Positions 16,331 through 24,277 of a DNA stretch of 64,000 nt are shown here, one piece after another (position 1 is the stretch's first letter; each line of letters opens with the position of its first letter). Location: contig NZ_JAHKSI010000001.1 in assembly GCF_019720915.1 (NCBI RefSeq), positions 2,294,001-2,358,000 on the forward strand, read 5' to 3'. Both the position numbers and the translations under genes were made by a program. Source of the DNA: Alkalihalobacillus sp. TS-13 (GTDB lineage Bacteria; Bacillota; Bacilli; Bacillales; Fictibacillaceae). A model generated the notes under the pieces. It did no database searches and had not been told where the DNA came from. It saw only the letters and a program-made list of their open reading frames with translations.

Positions 16331-17257
16331 ATGATGAGATTAAAAATGCTTGCCAGCAATGGTTTGATGATGCAAAGCGTATATGAAGCTTTATTGACGA
16401 TTCCTTATGTACAGGAGTATTCAGAAACGTATTGTGAATGGATGGAAAACAGAAATCCGGAGAAGCAAGACCAGCTCCCTGGACTAACCGATAACCCTCG
16501 ATCAAGAAGAATTACTCACGTATCGATGTGTGTTATGGCTGATGGAAACCTTTAATATAACGATCGAATTGGTCGAAACGCTTGATATAACCAAAAGGGA
16601 TCTTCAAAATCCTGTTCATAACCAGCGATTAAAAGCCATTCCCTATACCATTATAAAAGAGGCATCCTTATCCTATCCTGCCTCTTTCTTTCTCGCTGAC
16701 TATGTCACATGTTCACGAGAACCACTGTTATTTGAAAAGAGTCACCATGGCCAGTGCGGAAATCAAATAACCACTCTCTTTGAAATAAGTGAAAATGATC
16801 CTGCGCATCGTACAGAACATGGTGAGATGATCATGCTGGAAACCAATATCGATGATTGTACTGGGGAAATGATGGGCTATACATTAGAAGTTCTTTTAAA
16901 TAATGGGGCTAGTGATGTTTTTTTCACACCGATTACGATGAAAAAGAACCGACCTTCCTATAAATTGTCTGTCCTTGCTTCCTCTGAACAAATGGAAAGA
17001 CTAGAATCATTACTATTTGAGGAAACCTCAAGTCTGGGTGTCCGTTCTTATACTGTCTCATGTCACCGCTTAGGAAGAAAGTTCATTAAGGTGGAAACAG
17101 AGTGGGGAACCATCACTGTAAAACTAGGGATTCACAAGAATAAAATCATTCAGGTTTCACCGGAATTAATAACTGCAGACTTCTGGCTGATAAATAGGAA
17201 ATTTCATTCAAAAGAGTGTATGAACAAGCAAAAAAGATGGCTCTAGACATGATCTAG
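16331..17257 (+). pseudogene. larC: Decayed larC (nickel-pincer cofactor synthesis) remnant
   Basis: LarC inserts nickel into the pyridinium cofactor of lactate racemase. From about 16839 one frame encodes the C-terminal LarC signature (ETNIDDCTGEMMGYTLE, FFTPITMKKNRPSY, ETSSLGVRSY, VETEWGTITVK, QVSPE). Near 17166 the frame shifts by a one-base loss, a TAG interrupts at 17195-17197, and the conserved tail KRVYEQAKKMALD resumes in the new frame and ends at 17257. Upstream, weak LarC similarity (RLKAIPYTI, then LLFEKSHHGQ) extends to about 16600. A 74-codon frame at 16331-16555 with its own ribosome binding site is not recognisable. The N-terminal LarC half is missing and no larA or larB is nearby. 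Confidence 0.65.
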
Positions 17258-17271
17258 AACCATCTTTTCCT
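17235..17271. terminator. Bidirectional terminator
   Basis: Arms AGATGGCTCTAGA / TCTAGAACCATCT with a short loop and one mismatch; TTTT on the plus strand and a six-T run on the minus strand. It covers the ancestral larC stop and also serves the convergent DadA-like gene. Confidence 0.85.
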
Positions 17272-17279
17272 ATTATCAC

Positions 17280-18404
17280 TTATTGCAGCTCGGACAAAGC
17301 AACAGCCACATCATAGTCATCAAGATTAAGCTCAAGCTTTTTTCCAAGAGCCAGTTTAGCAAGTTCTGAACCTAAATAAGGACCGCTGGTAAGACCAGAT
17401 GCGCCGAGCCCATTGGCAAGTAATAAGCCTTCTACTTTTGGCACTGGACCGATGATTGGCAGAAATCCTGGGGTGAACGGACGGAAGCCAACTCTCATCT
17501 CAAGGATGGTACTATCGTTCAACCCGGGTGCCACATCAAGAGCTTTATCCAAAATCTCTCGGATTCCCCCCGCAGTTACGCGATGATCAAAGCCGACCTC
17601 ATCTTCATGTGTTGCACCTACCACGATTCTTCCGTCGTCAAAACTGAGAAGGTATTGGTTATTAGGAGGCATCACAACGGGCCATCCGCTCGTTTGGGTA
17701 TCCGGGATTTCCAGATGCATGATCTGAGCTCTTTGCGAGTAGAGTTTGAATTCCCACCCCAATGGTTGCAGAAGTTCCTTCGACCACGCACCAGTCGTGA
17801 GGATTACTTGATCAGCATCAAACGTTTCGCCATTCACTTTTACACCGGTTGCTCTGCTTCCTTCATGGATAAGTTCGGCATCTCCATCTAAGGTTGTCGC
17901 TCCGTTTTTTTCGGCCGCCTGGATCAGTGCCTTCCTTAAGGCGCCACCATTCACACGTGCTGCACCACTGACATGGACCGATGCATAATCCTCAGATAAC
18001 GGTGGAAAAAGTTCCTTCGTCTGAGCAGGAGTCAACCGGGTAATTTCCCCGATTTCAGGAGCATCCTCCCTTCGTTTCAATGCTCGTTCGACCATCTTCT
18101 CTAATTTATTCTCATCCGTATGTAGACTGATCGCCCCGACACGGCTGTATCCCGTATTCGTCACACCATCAGCTTCCAGGTCCTTGATCAGTGCAGGGTA
18201 ATACCTCGCACCTCCTTTGACCAGACGGTACCAGGCTTTATTTCGACGCTGTGAAAGCCAAGGGCAGACAATCCCCGCGGCCGCTTCAGTCGCTTGTCCA
18301 TTGTCTTTCCGGTCAACCACGATCACTTCTGCTCCAGCTATAGATAAATGATAAGCTGTAGAGGCACCGAGAATTCCCGCACCTACCACGATAATTTTTC
18401 CCAT
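17280..18404 (-). CDS. FAD-dependent glycine/D-amino-acid oxidase-like protein (DadA/ThiO type)
   Basis: A 374-residue DAO-family flavoprotein. The FAD dinucleotide-binding motif IIVVGAGILGASTAYHLS is at the N-terminus, the GIVCP segment follows, and the C-terminal FAD contact is FTPGFLPIIGPVP...LLANGLGASGLTSGP. Such enzymes oxidise glycine, sarcosine or D-amino acids. It is divergently placed to alaR-alaT, which suggests an amino-acid role, with D-alanine a candidate, but the substrate is not readable from sequence. Monocistronic. Confidence 0.85.
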   Translation of the reverse strand: MGKIIVVGAGILGASTAYHLSIAGAEVIVVDRKDNGQATEAAAGIVCPWLSQRRNKAWYRLVKGGARYYPALIKDLEADGVTNTGYSRVGAISLHTDENKLEKMVERALKRREDAPEIGEITRLTPAQTKELFPPLSEDYASVHVSGAARVNGGALRKALIQAAEKNGATTLDGDAELIHEGSRATGVKVNGETFDADQVILTTGAWSKELLQPLGWEFKLYSQRAQIMHLEIPDTQTSGWPVVMPPNNQYLLSFDDGRIVVGATHEDEVGFDHRVTAGGIREILDKALDVAPGLNDSTILEMRVGFRPFTPGFLPIIGPVPKVEGLLLANGLGASGLTSGPYLGSELAKLALGKKLELNLDDYDVAVALSELQ

Positions 18405-18608
18405 GAAATAACACCTTTTTTCAGTCGTTTTACAGCTATTTTACATGACTGGTTTTACCGACACAATTTGTCCCATCCCCGACGATCATCTATTTTCCAT
18501 ATCAATAGATCGAGTATTGAATCAACTTTTCCTTGAAAGAATCACCTAGGAAATAGGCTTTAATCCTGATAGAATGGTTCATATGTAAAATAAAAAGTAG
18601 GTGTGACA

Positions 18609-19106
18609 ATGAAAGAGTTCGAAGTGGAATTGTTAAAATTAATTGAGAACAACGCCAATTTAGAATTAGACAAAATTGCGAAGTTAATGGGTAAAAGGAT
18701 AGATGAAATCCAGGAACTGATCGACAAACTCGAGAAAAAGAAAGTCATTCTCGGCTATTCGACGCTTATTGACTGGGCAAAGGTTTTGGATGAGGAAGAG
18801 GTTACAGCTATGGTCGATGTAAAAGTGACCCCGGCTCGTGGTTTCGGTTTTGATAAAGTGGCGGAGCGTATTTATCGTTTTCCAGAGGTTAAAGCCGTTT
18901 ATTTAATGTCCGGCGCTTATGATTTGTCAGTTTCAGTGAAAGGAAAAACGATGATGGAAATCGGACATTTTATTTCTGAAAAATTGTCTACGCTCGATTC
19001 CGTACTATCAACAACGACACATTTTGTTTTAAAAAAATATAAGCATGATGGCATCATCTTAGAGGATGCTGACGAAGATGACAAAAGAATCGTGGTATCA
19101 CCATGA
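18609..19106 (+). CDS. alaR: Lrp/AsnC-family transcriptional regulator, AlaR-like
   Basis: A 165-residue Lrp/AsnC regulator: N-terminal winged helix (LELDKIAKLMGKRIDEIQELIDKLEKK, about residues 18-45), then VILGYSTLIDW and a C-terminal RAM ligand-binding domain (about 70-150, VKAVYLMSGAYDLSVSVKG). The start ATG at 18609 has AGGTG a few bases upstream; a GTG at 18603 overlaps that site. The gene overlaps the following aminotransferase by four bases, as in the B. subtilis alaR-alaT (yugG-yugH) pair, on which the name rests. It probably controls its own operon. Confidence 0.85.
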   Translation: MKEFEVELLKLIENNANLELDKIAKLMGKRIDEIQELIDKLEKKKVILGYSTLIDWAKVLDEEEVTAMVDVKVTPARGFGFDKVAERIYRFPEVKAVYLMSGAYDLSVSVKGKTMMEIGHFISEKLSTLDSVLSTTTHFVLKKYKHDGIILEDADEDDKRIVVSP

Positions 19107-20269
19107 GCCAAATTTCGTATGTATCCAAAAAAGTAGATGGGTTAAAACCATCAGGCATTCGCCGATTTTTTGATTTAGCAGCTCAGATGGAAGATGTCAT
19201 TTCCCTCGGAGTAGGTGAGCCTGATTTCGTAACGCCGTGGAATTTCATCGAACAAAGCTTCCATGCCCTTGAGCATGGCTACACCTCCTATACTGAGAAT
19301 GCAGGTATGATTGAGTTACGCAAGGAAATCAGCACCTATTTAAGCAAAAATTACCGCTTGAGATATGATCCATATGACCAGGTCATTGTTTCTGTTGGAG
19401 CAAGTCAGGCGATCGACCTTGCTCTACGGGCGGTGATCGATCCTGGTGATGAAGTCATCGTTGTAGAACCGAGCTTTGTTGCTTATGTGCCTACCGTAAA
19501 GCTGGCTGGAGGAACACCGGTCACAATCCAAACCGAAGCGGAAGATGAATTTAAACTAAAACCGGAACAAATTGAAGCCGCCATTACGCCTAATACAAAA
19601 GCGATCATGCTATGTAACCCGAACAACCCGACTGGAACCTTTTTATCGAAAGAAGAATTAGAACAACTGGCGGAAATGATCGAAAAGCATGACCTGCTCG
19701 TACTATCAGATGAAATATACGCCGAACTCACGTATGACGAGGATTACACAAGTTTCCCCTCCATTACTGGAATGAAAGAGCGGACCATTCTGATCAGCGG
19801 GTTCTCAAAGGCATTTGCCATGACAGGATGGCGACTCGGCTATGCGGCAGGACCAGCTCAATTAATCGCCGCCATGGTGAAAATTCATCAGTACACGATG
19901 ATGTGTGCCCCGACGATGGCACAGCACGCTGCCTTAGAGGCTCTGAAAAATGGAAGACAAAGTGTCAATGACATGGTTGAAAGCTATAAACAAAGAAGGA
20001 ATTTTATCGTCAGCAGCTTGAACGAAATTCGGTTGAAATGTCCAAATCCGGGCGGAGCATTTTATGCATTCCCATCCGTTGAAGCAACCGGGTTAACCTC
20101 ATCTGAATTCGCAGAGCAGCTGTTGCAAGAAGAACATGTTGCTGTCGTACCAGGTAATGTATTCGGAGCCAATGGCGAGGGATACATCCGCTGCTCCTAC
20201 GCGACATCCATCAAACAGCTTGATGAAGCTATGAAACGCATGAAACGATTTGTGGAGAAACGAATTTGA
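19103..20269 (+). CDS. alaT: Class I aminotransferase, AlaT-like
   Basis: A 388-residue fold-type I PLP aminotransferase. The PLP lysine is in SGFSKAFAMTGWRLGY near residue 234; CNPNNPTG near 170, SDEIYAELTYD near 202 and the C-terminal arginine context YIRCSYATS are conserved. Its adjacency to an AlaR-like regulator suggests alanine transaminase (pyruvate plus glutamate), as for B. subtilis AlaT; aromatic or aspartate aminotransferase activity of the same subfamily is possible. Second gene of the operon; no terminator with a strong T run is evident after it. Confidence 0.87.
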   Translation: MSQISYVSKKVDGLKPSGIRRFFDLAAQMEDVISLGVGEPDFVTPWNFIEQSFHALEHGYTSYTENAGMIELRKEISTYLSKNYRLRYDPYDQVIVSVGASQAIDLALRAVIDPGDEVIVVEPSFVAYVPTVKLAGGTPVTIQTEAEDEFKLKPEQIEAAITPNTKAIMLCNPNNPTGTFLSKEELEQLAEMIEKHDLLVLSDEIYAELTYDEDYTSFPSITGMKERTILISGFSKAFAMTGWRLGYAAGPAQLIAAMVKIHQYTMMCAPTMAQHAALEALKNGRQSVNDMVESYKQRRNFIVSSLNEIRLKCPNPGGAFYAFPSVEATGLTSSEFAEQLLQEEHVAVVPGNVFGANGEGYIRCSYATSIKQLDEAMKRMKRFVEKRI

Positions 20270-20437
20270 CCAGGAAAAACTGGTGCTGTAAAACATGATT
20301 AATTATGGGTGGGAAGCTATCCCTCCCTAACTTACCACCTTCATATATCTTACCCCTCATAATGTCTCACTTATAAATATCACAGTTAATCCAAATGTAA
20401 GATTTTTCGCATGAATTTTCGTGCACGAATAAAACCA

Positions 20438-20454
20438 TGTCAGAAAATCTCACA
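20438..20454. promoter_or_regulatory. TnrA box upstream of tnrA
   Basis: TGTCAGAAAATCTCACA fits the TnrA/GlnR consensus TGTNAN7TNACA. A TATTAT -10 lies at 20484-20489, so the box is centred about 50 bp before the inferred start site, the position from which TnrA activates. It implies autoactivation of tnrA under nitrogen limitation, as in B. subtilis. Confidence 0.85.
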
Positions 20455-20560
20455 TAACTTTTGGTGTCTTTTAAAAATTAGTGTATTATTATGTACCATA
20501 TAAACCTCCAGGTTAAAGAAATTTCACATTTGTTTTTGTCAATTCAAAAGAGGTGAAGAT

Positions 20561-20878
20561 ATGTCAACTGACAAATCTTACAAAGATAAAAAAGTGATGT
20601 CCATTGGAATCATTAGTAAAATAACAGGGTTATCCGAACGTAAAATTCGGTATTATGAAGAAAGAAAATTGATATTCCCGGAAAGGACAGAGCGGGGTAC
20701 ACGAAAATATTCGTTTTCCGATGTGGAAACACTGATGGAAATTGCAAATCAAATTGAAGACGGGGTCCAGACCTATGAAATAAAAAAAGAAATGTCTAGA
20801 AAACAAAAACAAACAAAAGAAGATTTCAACAAAATGATTCGCGGCCAATTAAACGCACATTTCAATTTACGAAAATAG
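20561..20878 (+). CDS. tnrA: Global nitrogen regulator TnrA
   Basis: A 105-residue MerR-type DNA-binding protein. The helix-turn-helix and wing ([24 protein letters not shown], about 14-37, then [12 protein letters not shown]) match B. subtilis TnrA almost position by position, and the C-terminus GQLNAHFNL corresponds to the TnrA segment that binds feedback-inhibited glutamine synthetase. GlnR has a longer C-terminus, so TnrA is preferred. TnrA activates ammonium and other nitrogen-source genes when glutamine is scarce. An AGAGGTGA site precedes the ATG. It is convergent with the amtB-NTase-exonuclease genes that carry TnrA boxes. Confidence 0.93.
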   Translation: MSTDKSYKDKKVMSIGIISKITGLSERKIRYYEERKLIFPERTERGTRKYSFSDVETLMEIANQIEDGVQTYEIKKEMSRKQKQTKEDFNKMIRGQLNAHFNLRK

Positions 20879-20912
20879 AATAACTGGAACCGATCCTTGA
20901 CACCAGTTATTC
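20879..20912. terminator. Probable terminator between tnrA and the exonuclease gene
   Basis: Nine-base arms AATAACTGG / CCAGTTATT around a 15-base loop, next to the tnrA stop. On the minus strand it is followed by CTATTTTC, on the plus strand by a poor T run. Confidence 0.5.
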
Positions 20913-20937
20913 ACTGTGCGTTTAATATGGTCCCGCA

Positions 20938-21672
20938 TCAGAATTCAAGCGAAAGCCTTTCATACAAATCTTGCAAGGTTTTGTATCCTAGATTCTCAAT
21001 TTTGTCCAGATAGAAACACCATAATTGTGCAGTCAATTTCGCATCCCCTAGCGCATTGTGGCGTTCGATGACAGGAATCCCACAATATTCACAGCAATCT
21101 TCTAATCGGACCAGGTTGATATTTCGCTCAGCAATTCTAAATAAAAATGAAGTATCCACAATTCGGTGTTTGAATTGCGATCGGAATAGTTTCCAGTTTG
21201 TGTGCTGGAGGAAAATTTTTTCATGGTTTGAATGATGCGCCACAAGCACATCCCCTCCTACAAAATCATAAAACTCGATAAGGACTTGATGAAGATCGGG
21301 AGCATCTTTCAAATCCGTGTTTTTTATTCCAGTAAGCTCTATTATTTCAGTTGGAAGTTTACGATCGCATCGTACAAGCGAATAATAGGTGTCGTTGTGT
21401 TGGATGGTGCCACCCTTCACTTTTATCGCACCTATCGAGATGATTTCATCACCTTGATCAGGATAGAAACCGGTCGTTTCTAAATCGAATACAACGACTT
21501 TCAAATGTTTTAAAGGGACTGATAAACTTTCTACGGCTTTCATTTCCTTATCCAAACGTCTTAAAAAGGCAAGATGCTGCGGATTGGTTTGTCCTTGTAA
21601 CGGTGCATAAATACTTGAACTTACCTTACCTTGTACCTGTTTCATAAACTGGATGATGGGATCAATTTTCAT
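20938..21672 (-). CDS. DnaQ-type 3'-5' exonuclease
   Basis: A 244-residue DEDDh exonuclease like the epsilon subunit of DNA polymerase III. Exo I is VVFDLETTGFYP (Asp, Glu), Exo II lies around DVLVAHHSNHEKIFL, and Exo III is HNALGDAKLTAQL with the catalytic His and Asp. About 50 N-terminal residues precede the nuclease domain. The start at 21672 overlaps the end of the nucleotidyltransferase gene by 11 bases. Exonuclease domains of this kind occur next to DUF294/GlnD-like nucleotidyltransferases in several bacterial nutrient-transporter loci; the target nucleic acid is unknown. Possible roles are RNA or DNA turnover linked to the signalling module. Confidence 0.85.
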   Translation of the reverse strand: MKIDPIIQFMKQVQGKVSSSIYAPLQGQTNPQHLAFLRRLDKEMKAVESLSVPLKHLKVVVFDLETTGFYPDQGDEIISIGAIKVKGGTIQHNDTYYSLVRCDRKLPTEIIELTGIKNTDLKDAPDLHQVLIEFYDFVGGDVLVAHHSNHEKIFLQHTNWKLFRSQFKHRIVDTSFLFRIAERNINLVRLEDCCEYCGIPVIERHNALGDAKLTAQLWCFYLDKIENLGYKTLQDLYERLSLEF

Positions 21673-22660
21673 TTTCCAACATCCTTTTGATAACGGTTCC
21701 GGTATAATCCTGCAGTCTTTTTCCATTCAACAAGACTTGTTTGATTTCATTTCTTTCATTTTTGTCAAGCTTTTTCACATCCAGGTAATGAACATCATCA
21801 TATACTTCTGAAACTTCGCGATGTGGCAGCCGAAATTGCAACAACTTTTCAAAATAAACCTTGTAGCGCTCCAACTTATTATATTCAGGAAATTCACAAA
21901 GCTTCACTAGCCTTGACAATGTAGATGTTTCGACCAAATTTTCTTTGATTGCCAATAAACGGATCGCATTTATATAAGGGAAGAATCCTGAATGTTTCAA
22001 ATCAATATACCCCGTATGCGATCCATGTGATTCGGTCAATATTTGACGAAATACGCCAACTGATTTCTTAACATGCCTGGTATTTTCGAACAACCGGTAT
22101 AAAAAATGAGGTCTGCTCTCAATATATTGCTGCAATTGCTGCTTTAAACGGGTAATCCCGTTCTTTTTCCCAGCCAGAACCCTTGCATCATAAAAGATCA
22201 ACAAAAAACGAATGGATTCAAAACTTTCTTCTTCCAACCATTCTTCAATTTGCCTTTCCCACTCTTGCTCTGATCTACACCATAACGGATTTGAACTCAT
22301 CACATCTCCGTCACAATACGGATACCCAATTTCATACAAGCCTAAGGAGATTTCTCTGCCCAACTCTAGGAAATACTCCCTCGTTTCCTCGTTTGATGCA
22401 TCATAAATCAAACCATGATCTTGATCGCTGACAATCGCTTGTTCAAATCTACCTGCACTCCCCATGACAAACCAGGAAAATCGGCAAGGAGGAGGGCCTG
22501 ATTTTTCCTCAACTACACTTAATGCAATATCAAAAAGTTTCAGCATAACCTTGTCATGAAATTGATTCAATTCACTATTACTAGTCTGTTGACCTTCAAT
22601 ATGGCAGTCATGCCAATTTTTCAGTGTTTCATATGGACCATAAGCTTCAAGTTTACTCAT
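21662..22660 (-). CDS. DUF294 / GlnD-like nucleotidyltransferase
   Basis: A 332-residue protein with a nucleotidyltransferase motif FVMGSAGRFEQAIVSDQDHG (Gly-Ser then Asp-x-Asp, about residues 65-84) as in the putative nucleotidyltransferase DUF294 family related to the GlnD uridylyltransferase, then a C-terminal substrate-binding region (DUF294_C-like, about 185-320). CBS domains usually found in family members are absent. It follows amtB in the place where glnK is normally found, so it may modify a nitrogen-sensing protein; that is inference. The ribosome binding site GGAGGAGGTG is strong but can be sequestered by upstream complementary sequence. Confidence 0.82.
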   Translation of the reverse strand: MSKLEAYGPYETLKNWHDCHIEGQQTSNSELNQFHDKVMLKLFDIALSVVEEKSGPPPCRFSWFVMGSAGRFEQAIVSDQDHGLIYDASNEETREYFLELGREISLGLYEIGYPYCDGDVMSSNPLWCRSEQEWERQIEEWLEEESFESIRFLLIFYDARVLAGKKNGITRLKQQLQQYIESRPHFLYRLFENTRHVKKSVGVFRQILTESHGSHTGYIDLKHSGFFPYINAIRLLAIKENLVETSTLSRLVKLCEFPEYNKLERYKVYFEKLLQFRLPHREVSEVYDDVHYLDVKKLDKNERNEIKQVLLNGKRLQDYTGTVIKRMLENEN

Positions 22661-22666
22661 TTTTCA

Positions 22667-22712
22667 CACCTCCTCCAACCTTTAAAGGAGGTGACCTTGA
22701 GTCTACCTCCTT
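22667..22712 (-). promoter_or_regulatory. Alternative pairings around the nucleotidyltransferase ribosome binding site
   Basis: In minus-strand order the amtB-NTase gap contains AAGGAGGT (22705-22712), ACCTCCTT (within 22685-22693) and the ribosome binding site GGAGGAGGTG (22667-22676). The middle segment pairs perfectly with the first (8 bp) or with the ribosome binding site (CACCTCC/GGAGGTG, 7 bp), but not both. This could couple translation to events upstream. Confidence 0.5.
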
Positions 22713-22725
22713 GTTCTGCCAAAGG

Positions 22726-23997
22726 TTAGCTGCTTATCTTTTTCTTTTCTTTTGTTAAAAAGGCTTCTGGATACCCGTAGGATCCATGTTCGCTTAAGTC
22801 TAAGCCCATAATCTCTTCTTCTTCAGTGACACGTAATCCTTTCATTGTTTTTTTCATGATGTATAAGAGTACGAATGATACCACAAATGCGTAAGCACCC
22901 GATACCGCGACACCCATTGCTTGCACTCCGAGCTGTGTTAATCCGCCACCATAAAATAAACCTGGCAATCCAACTGTCGCCAATTCAGGCGTAGCAAACA
23001 ATCCAGTTGACAATGTCCCCCATACCCCGGCAGCACCATGAACTGACAGTGCAAAAATCGGATCATCTACCTTAAGTTTTTCGAAAATCTTCATACTATA
23101 GAAGACAAGTACACCTGCAACTAAACCGATGACAACCGCAGCCCACGTTTCAACAAAAGCACACGATGCAGTTATGGCAACGAGTCCTGCGAGCGCCCCG
23201 TTCAACATGGTCGCTATGTCCGATTTCCCCAGAACCATCCATGATATGATCAAAGCAGAAACTGCCCCAGCCCCAGCTGCTAAATTGGTATTCAACGCTA
23301 CAAATCCGAAAAATCCATCATCGACGACAAATGTACTGCCGGCATTAAAACCAAACCAGCCAATCCATAAAACGAGGACACCTAAAGCGGTAAAAACTTG
23401 ATTGTGGCCATATAAATTGTTGGCAGTCCCATTATTATTGAACTTTCCCAGCCTTGGTTTCAAAAGAATGGTTGCAGCGAAAGCAGCCATCGCTCCTGTC
23501 AAATGGACAACAGTAGAACCTGCAAAATCCTGTTTTCCATGTTCCCCCAACCAGCCGCCGCCCCAAATCCAGTGTGCCACTACAGGATAAACGAGTGCAG
23601 AGAACAGGATAGCGAAAACAACATAGACAGAAAGTTTCGCCCGCTCAGCAAACCCTCCAAATGCAATCGTCAATGAAATACCGGCAAAAGCAAGCTGGAA
23701 CACAAAGTAAGCTGCAGTTGAATAACTCATTCCTTCTATTTCATAACCCGAATAGAAAAAGTCAGAAAACCCGAAAAAAAAGTTTCCATTTTCCCCAAAA
23801 ATGAACCCATATCCCAATGCCCAAAACACAATAGATGCAATCCCAAACGTAAAGATGGTTTTACCTGCAATATGACCGGCATTTTTCATGCGGGTTGATC
23901 CTGCTTCGAGTAAAATAAACCCTCCTTGCATAAAGATCACCAAAATCGCTCCTAGCATCAACCAGACACTATTTAATGAAAACATGATGTCTTCCAT
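22726..23997 (-). CDS. amtB: Ammonium transporter AmtB (NrgA)
   Basis: A 423-residue Amt/Mep/Rh channel with about eleven membrane spans, importing ammonia/ammonium when it is scarce. Typical blocks: FMQGGFILLEAGSTRMKN, FAFAGISLTIAFGGFAERAK, VAHWIWGGGWLG, GSTVVHLTGAMAAF with one pore histidine, WIGWFGFNAGS and VHGAAGVWGTLSTGL with the second. The start at 23997 (MEDIMFSLN) has AGGGGG seven bases upstream; a longer frame from 24054 would include a TnrA box. B. subtilis places glnK next; here a DUF294 nucleotidyltransferase follows. TnrA boxes upstream indicate induction by nitrogen limitation. Confidence 0.95.
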   Translation of the reverse strand: MEDIMFSLNSVWLMLGAILVIFMQGGFILLEAGSTRMKNAGHIAGKTIFTFGIASIVFWALGYGFIFGENGNFFFGFSDFFYSGYEIEGMSYSTAAYFVFQLAFAGISLTIAFGGFAERAKLSVYVVFAILFSALVYPVVAHWIWGGGWLGEHGKQDFAGSTVVHLTGAMAAFAATILLKPRLGKFNNNGTANNLYGHNQVFTALGVLVLWIGWFGFNAGSTFVVDDGFFGFVALNTNLAAGAGAVSALIISWMVLGKSDIATMLNGALAGLVAITASCAFVETWAAVVIGLVAGVLVFYSMKIFEKLKVDDPIFALSVHGAAGVWGTLSTGLFATPELATVGLPGLFYGGGLTQLGVQAMGVAVSGAYAFVVSFVLLYIMKKTMKGLRVTEEEEIMGLDLSEHGSYGYPEAFLTKEKKKISS

Positions 23998-24033
23998 GAA
24001 TAATCCCCCTATGTCAGATTTATTGTCAGTAAA

Positions 24034-24050
24034 TGTTATAAAATCTAACA
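24034..24050. promoter_or_regulatory. Second TnrA/GlnR-type box, downstream of the amtB promoter
   Basis: TGTTATAAAATCTAACA fits TGTNAN7TNACA exactly. It lies between the inferred start site (about 24063) and the amtB start codon, a position suited to repression or roadblock rather than activation. Confidence 0.7.
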
Positions 24051-24062
24051 TCAACCTTGTTG

Positions 24063-24118
24063 TGTTTATTTTATACTCTTAAATATGACCATCAACTTCT
24101 ATGTTAGAAAATCTGACA
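24063..24118 (-). promoter_or_regulatory. TnrA-activated amtB promoter
   Basis: The box TGTTAGAAAATCTGACA (24102-24118) is a perfect TnrA consensus site. On the minus strand a TATAAA -10 lies at 24070-24075, placing the box centre at about -47 from the inferred start near 24063, matching the nrgAB arrangement in B. subtilis. No good -35 is present, as expected of an activator-dependent promoter. Confidence 0.8.
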
Positions 24119-24217
24119 TAGTTTTTCACTCTTATGAAATTTTTCTATGAAACTAATAAAAATCACCCGTGATAACGGGGGGGTTCTGACTAGCCTAGGG
24201 TTTTCCTTTTTCATAAG

Positions 24218-24257
24218 AAAAACGCAGGGATTTCATTGGAAATCCCTGCGTCTAAGG
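24218..24257 (-). terminator. Terminator downstream of the symporter operon
   Basis: Perfect arms GACGCAGGGATTTC / GAAATCCCTGCGT with a short loop, then TTTTTCTT on the minus strand. It is the first terminator met by transcripts leaving the sodium:solute symporter gene, after crossing the composite repeat. Confidence 0.85.
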
Positions 24258-24277
24258 GGGATCCTTTCTTACAACAG

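Noticed and set aside
16331-17246. Programmed frameshift larC1/larC2, as known in lactobacilli
   Set aside because: The breaks here are near the end of the C-terminal domain with an additional TAG, and the N-terminal half is missing, so decay is the better explanation.
24011-24028. Third TnrA-like box (TGTCAGATTTATTGTCA)
   Set aside because: The right half is TGTCA instead of TNACA, so it fails the consensus.
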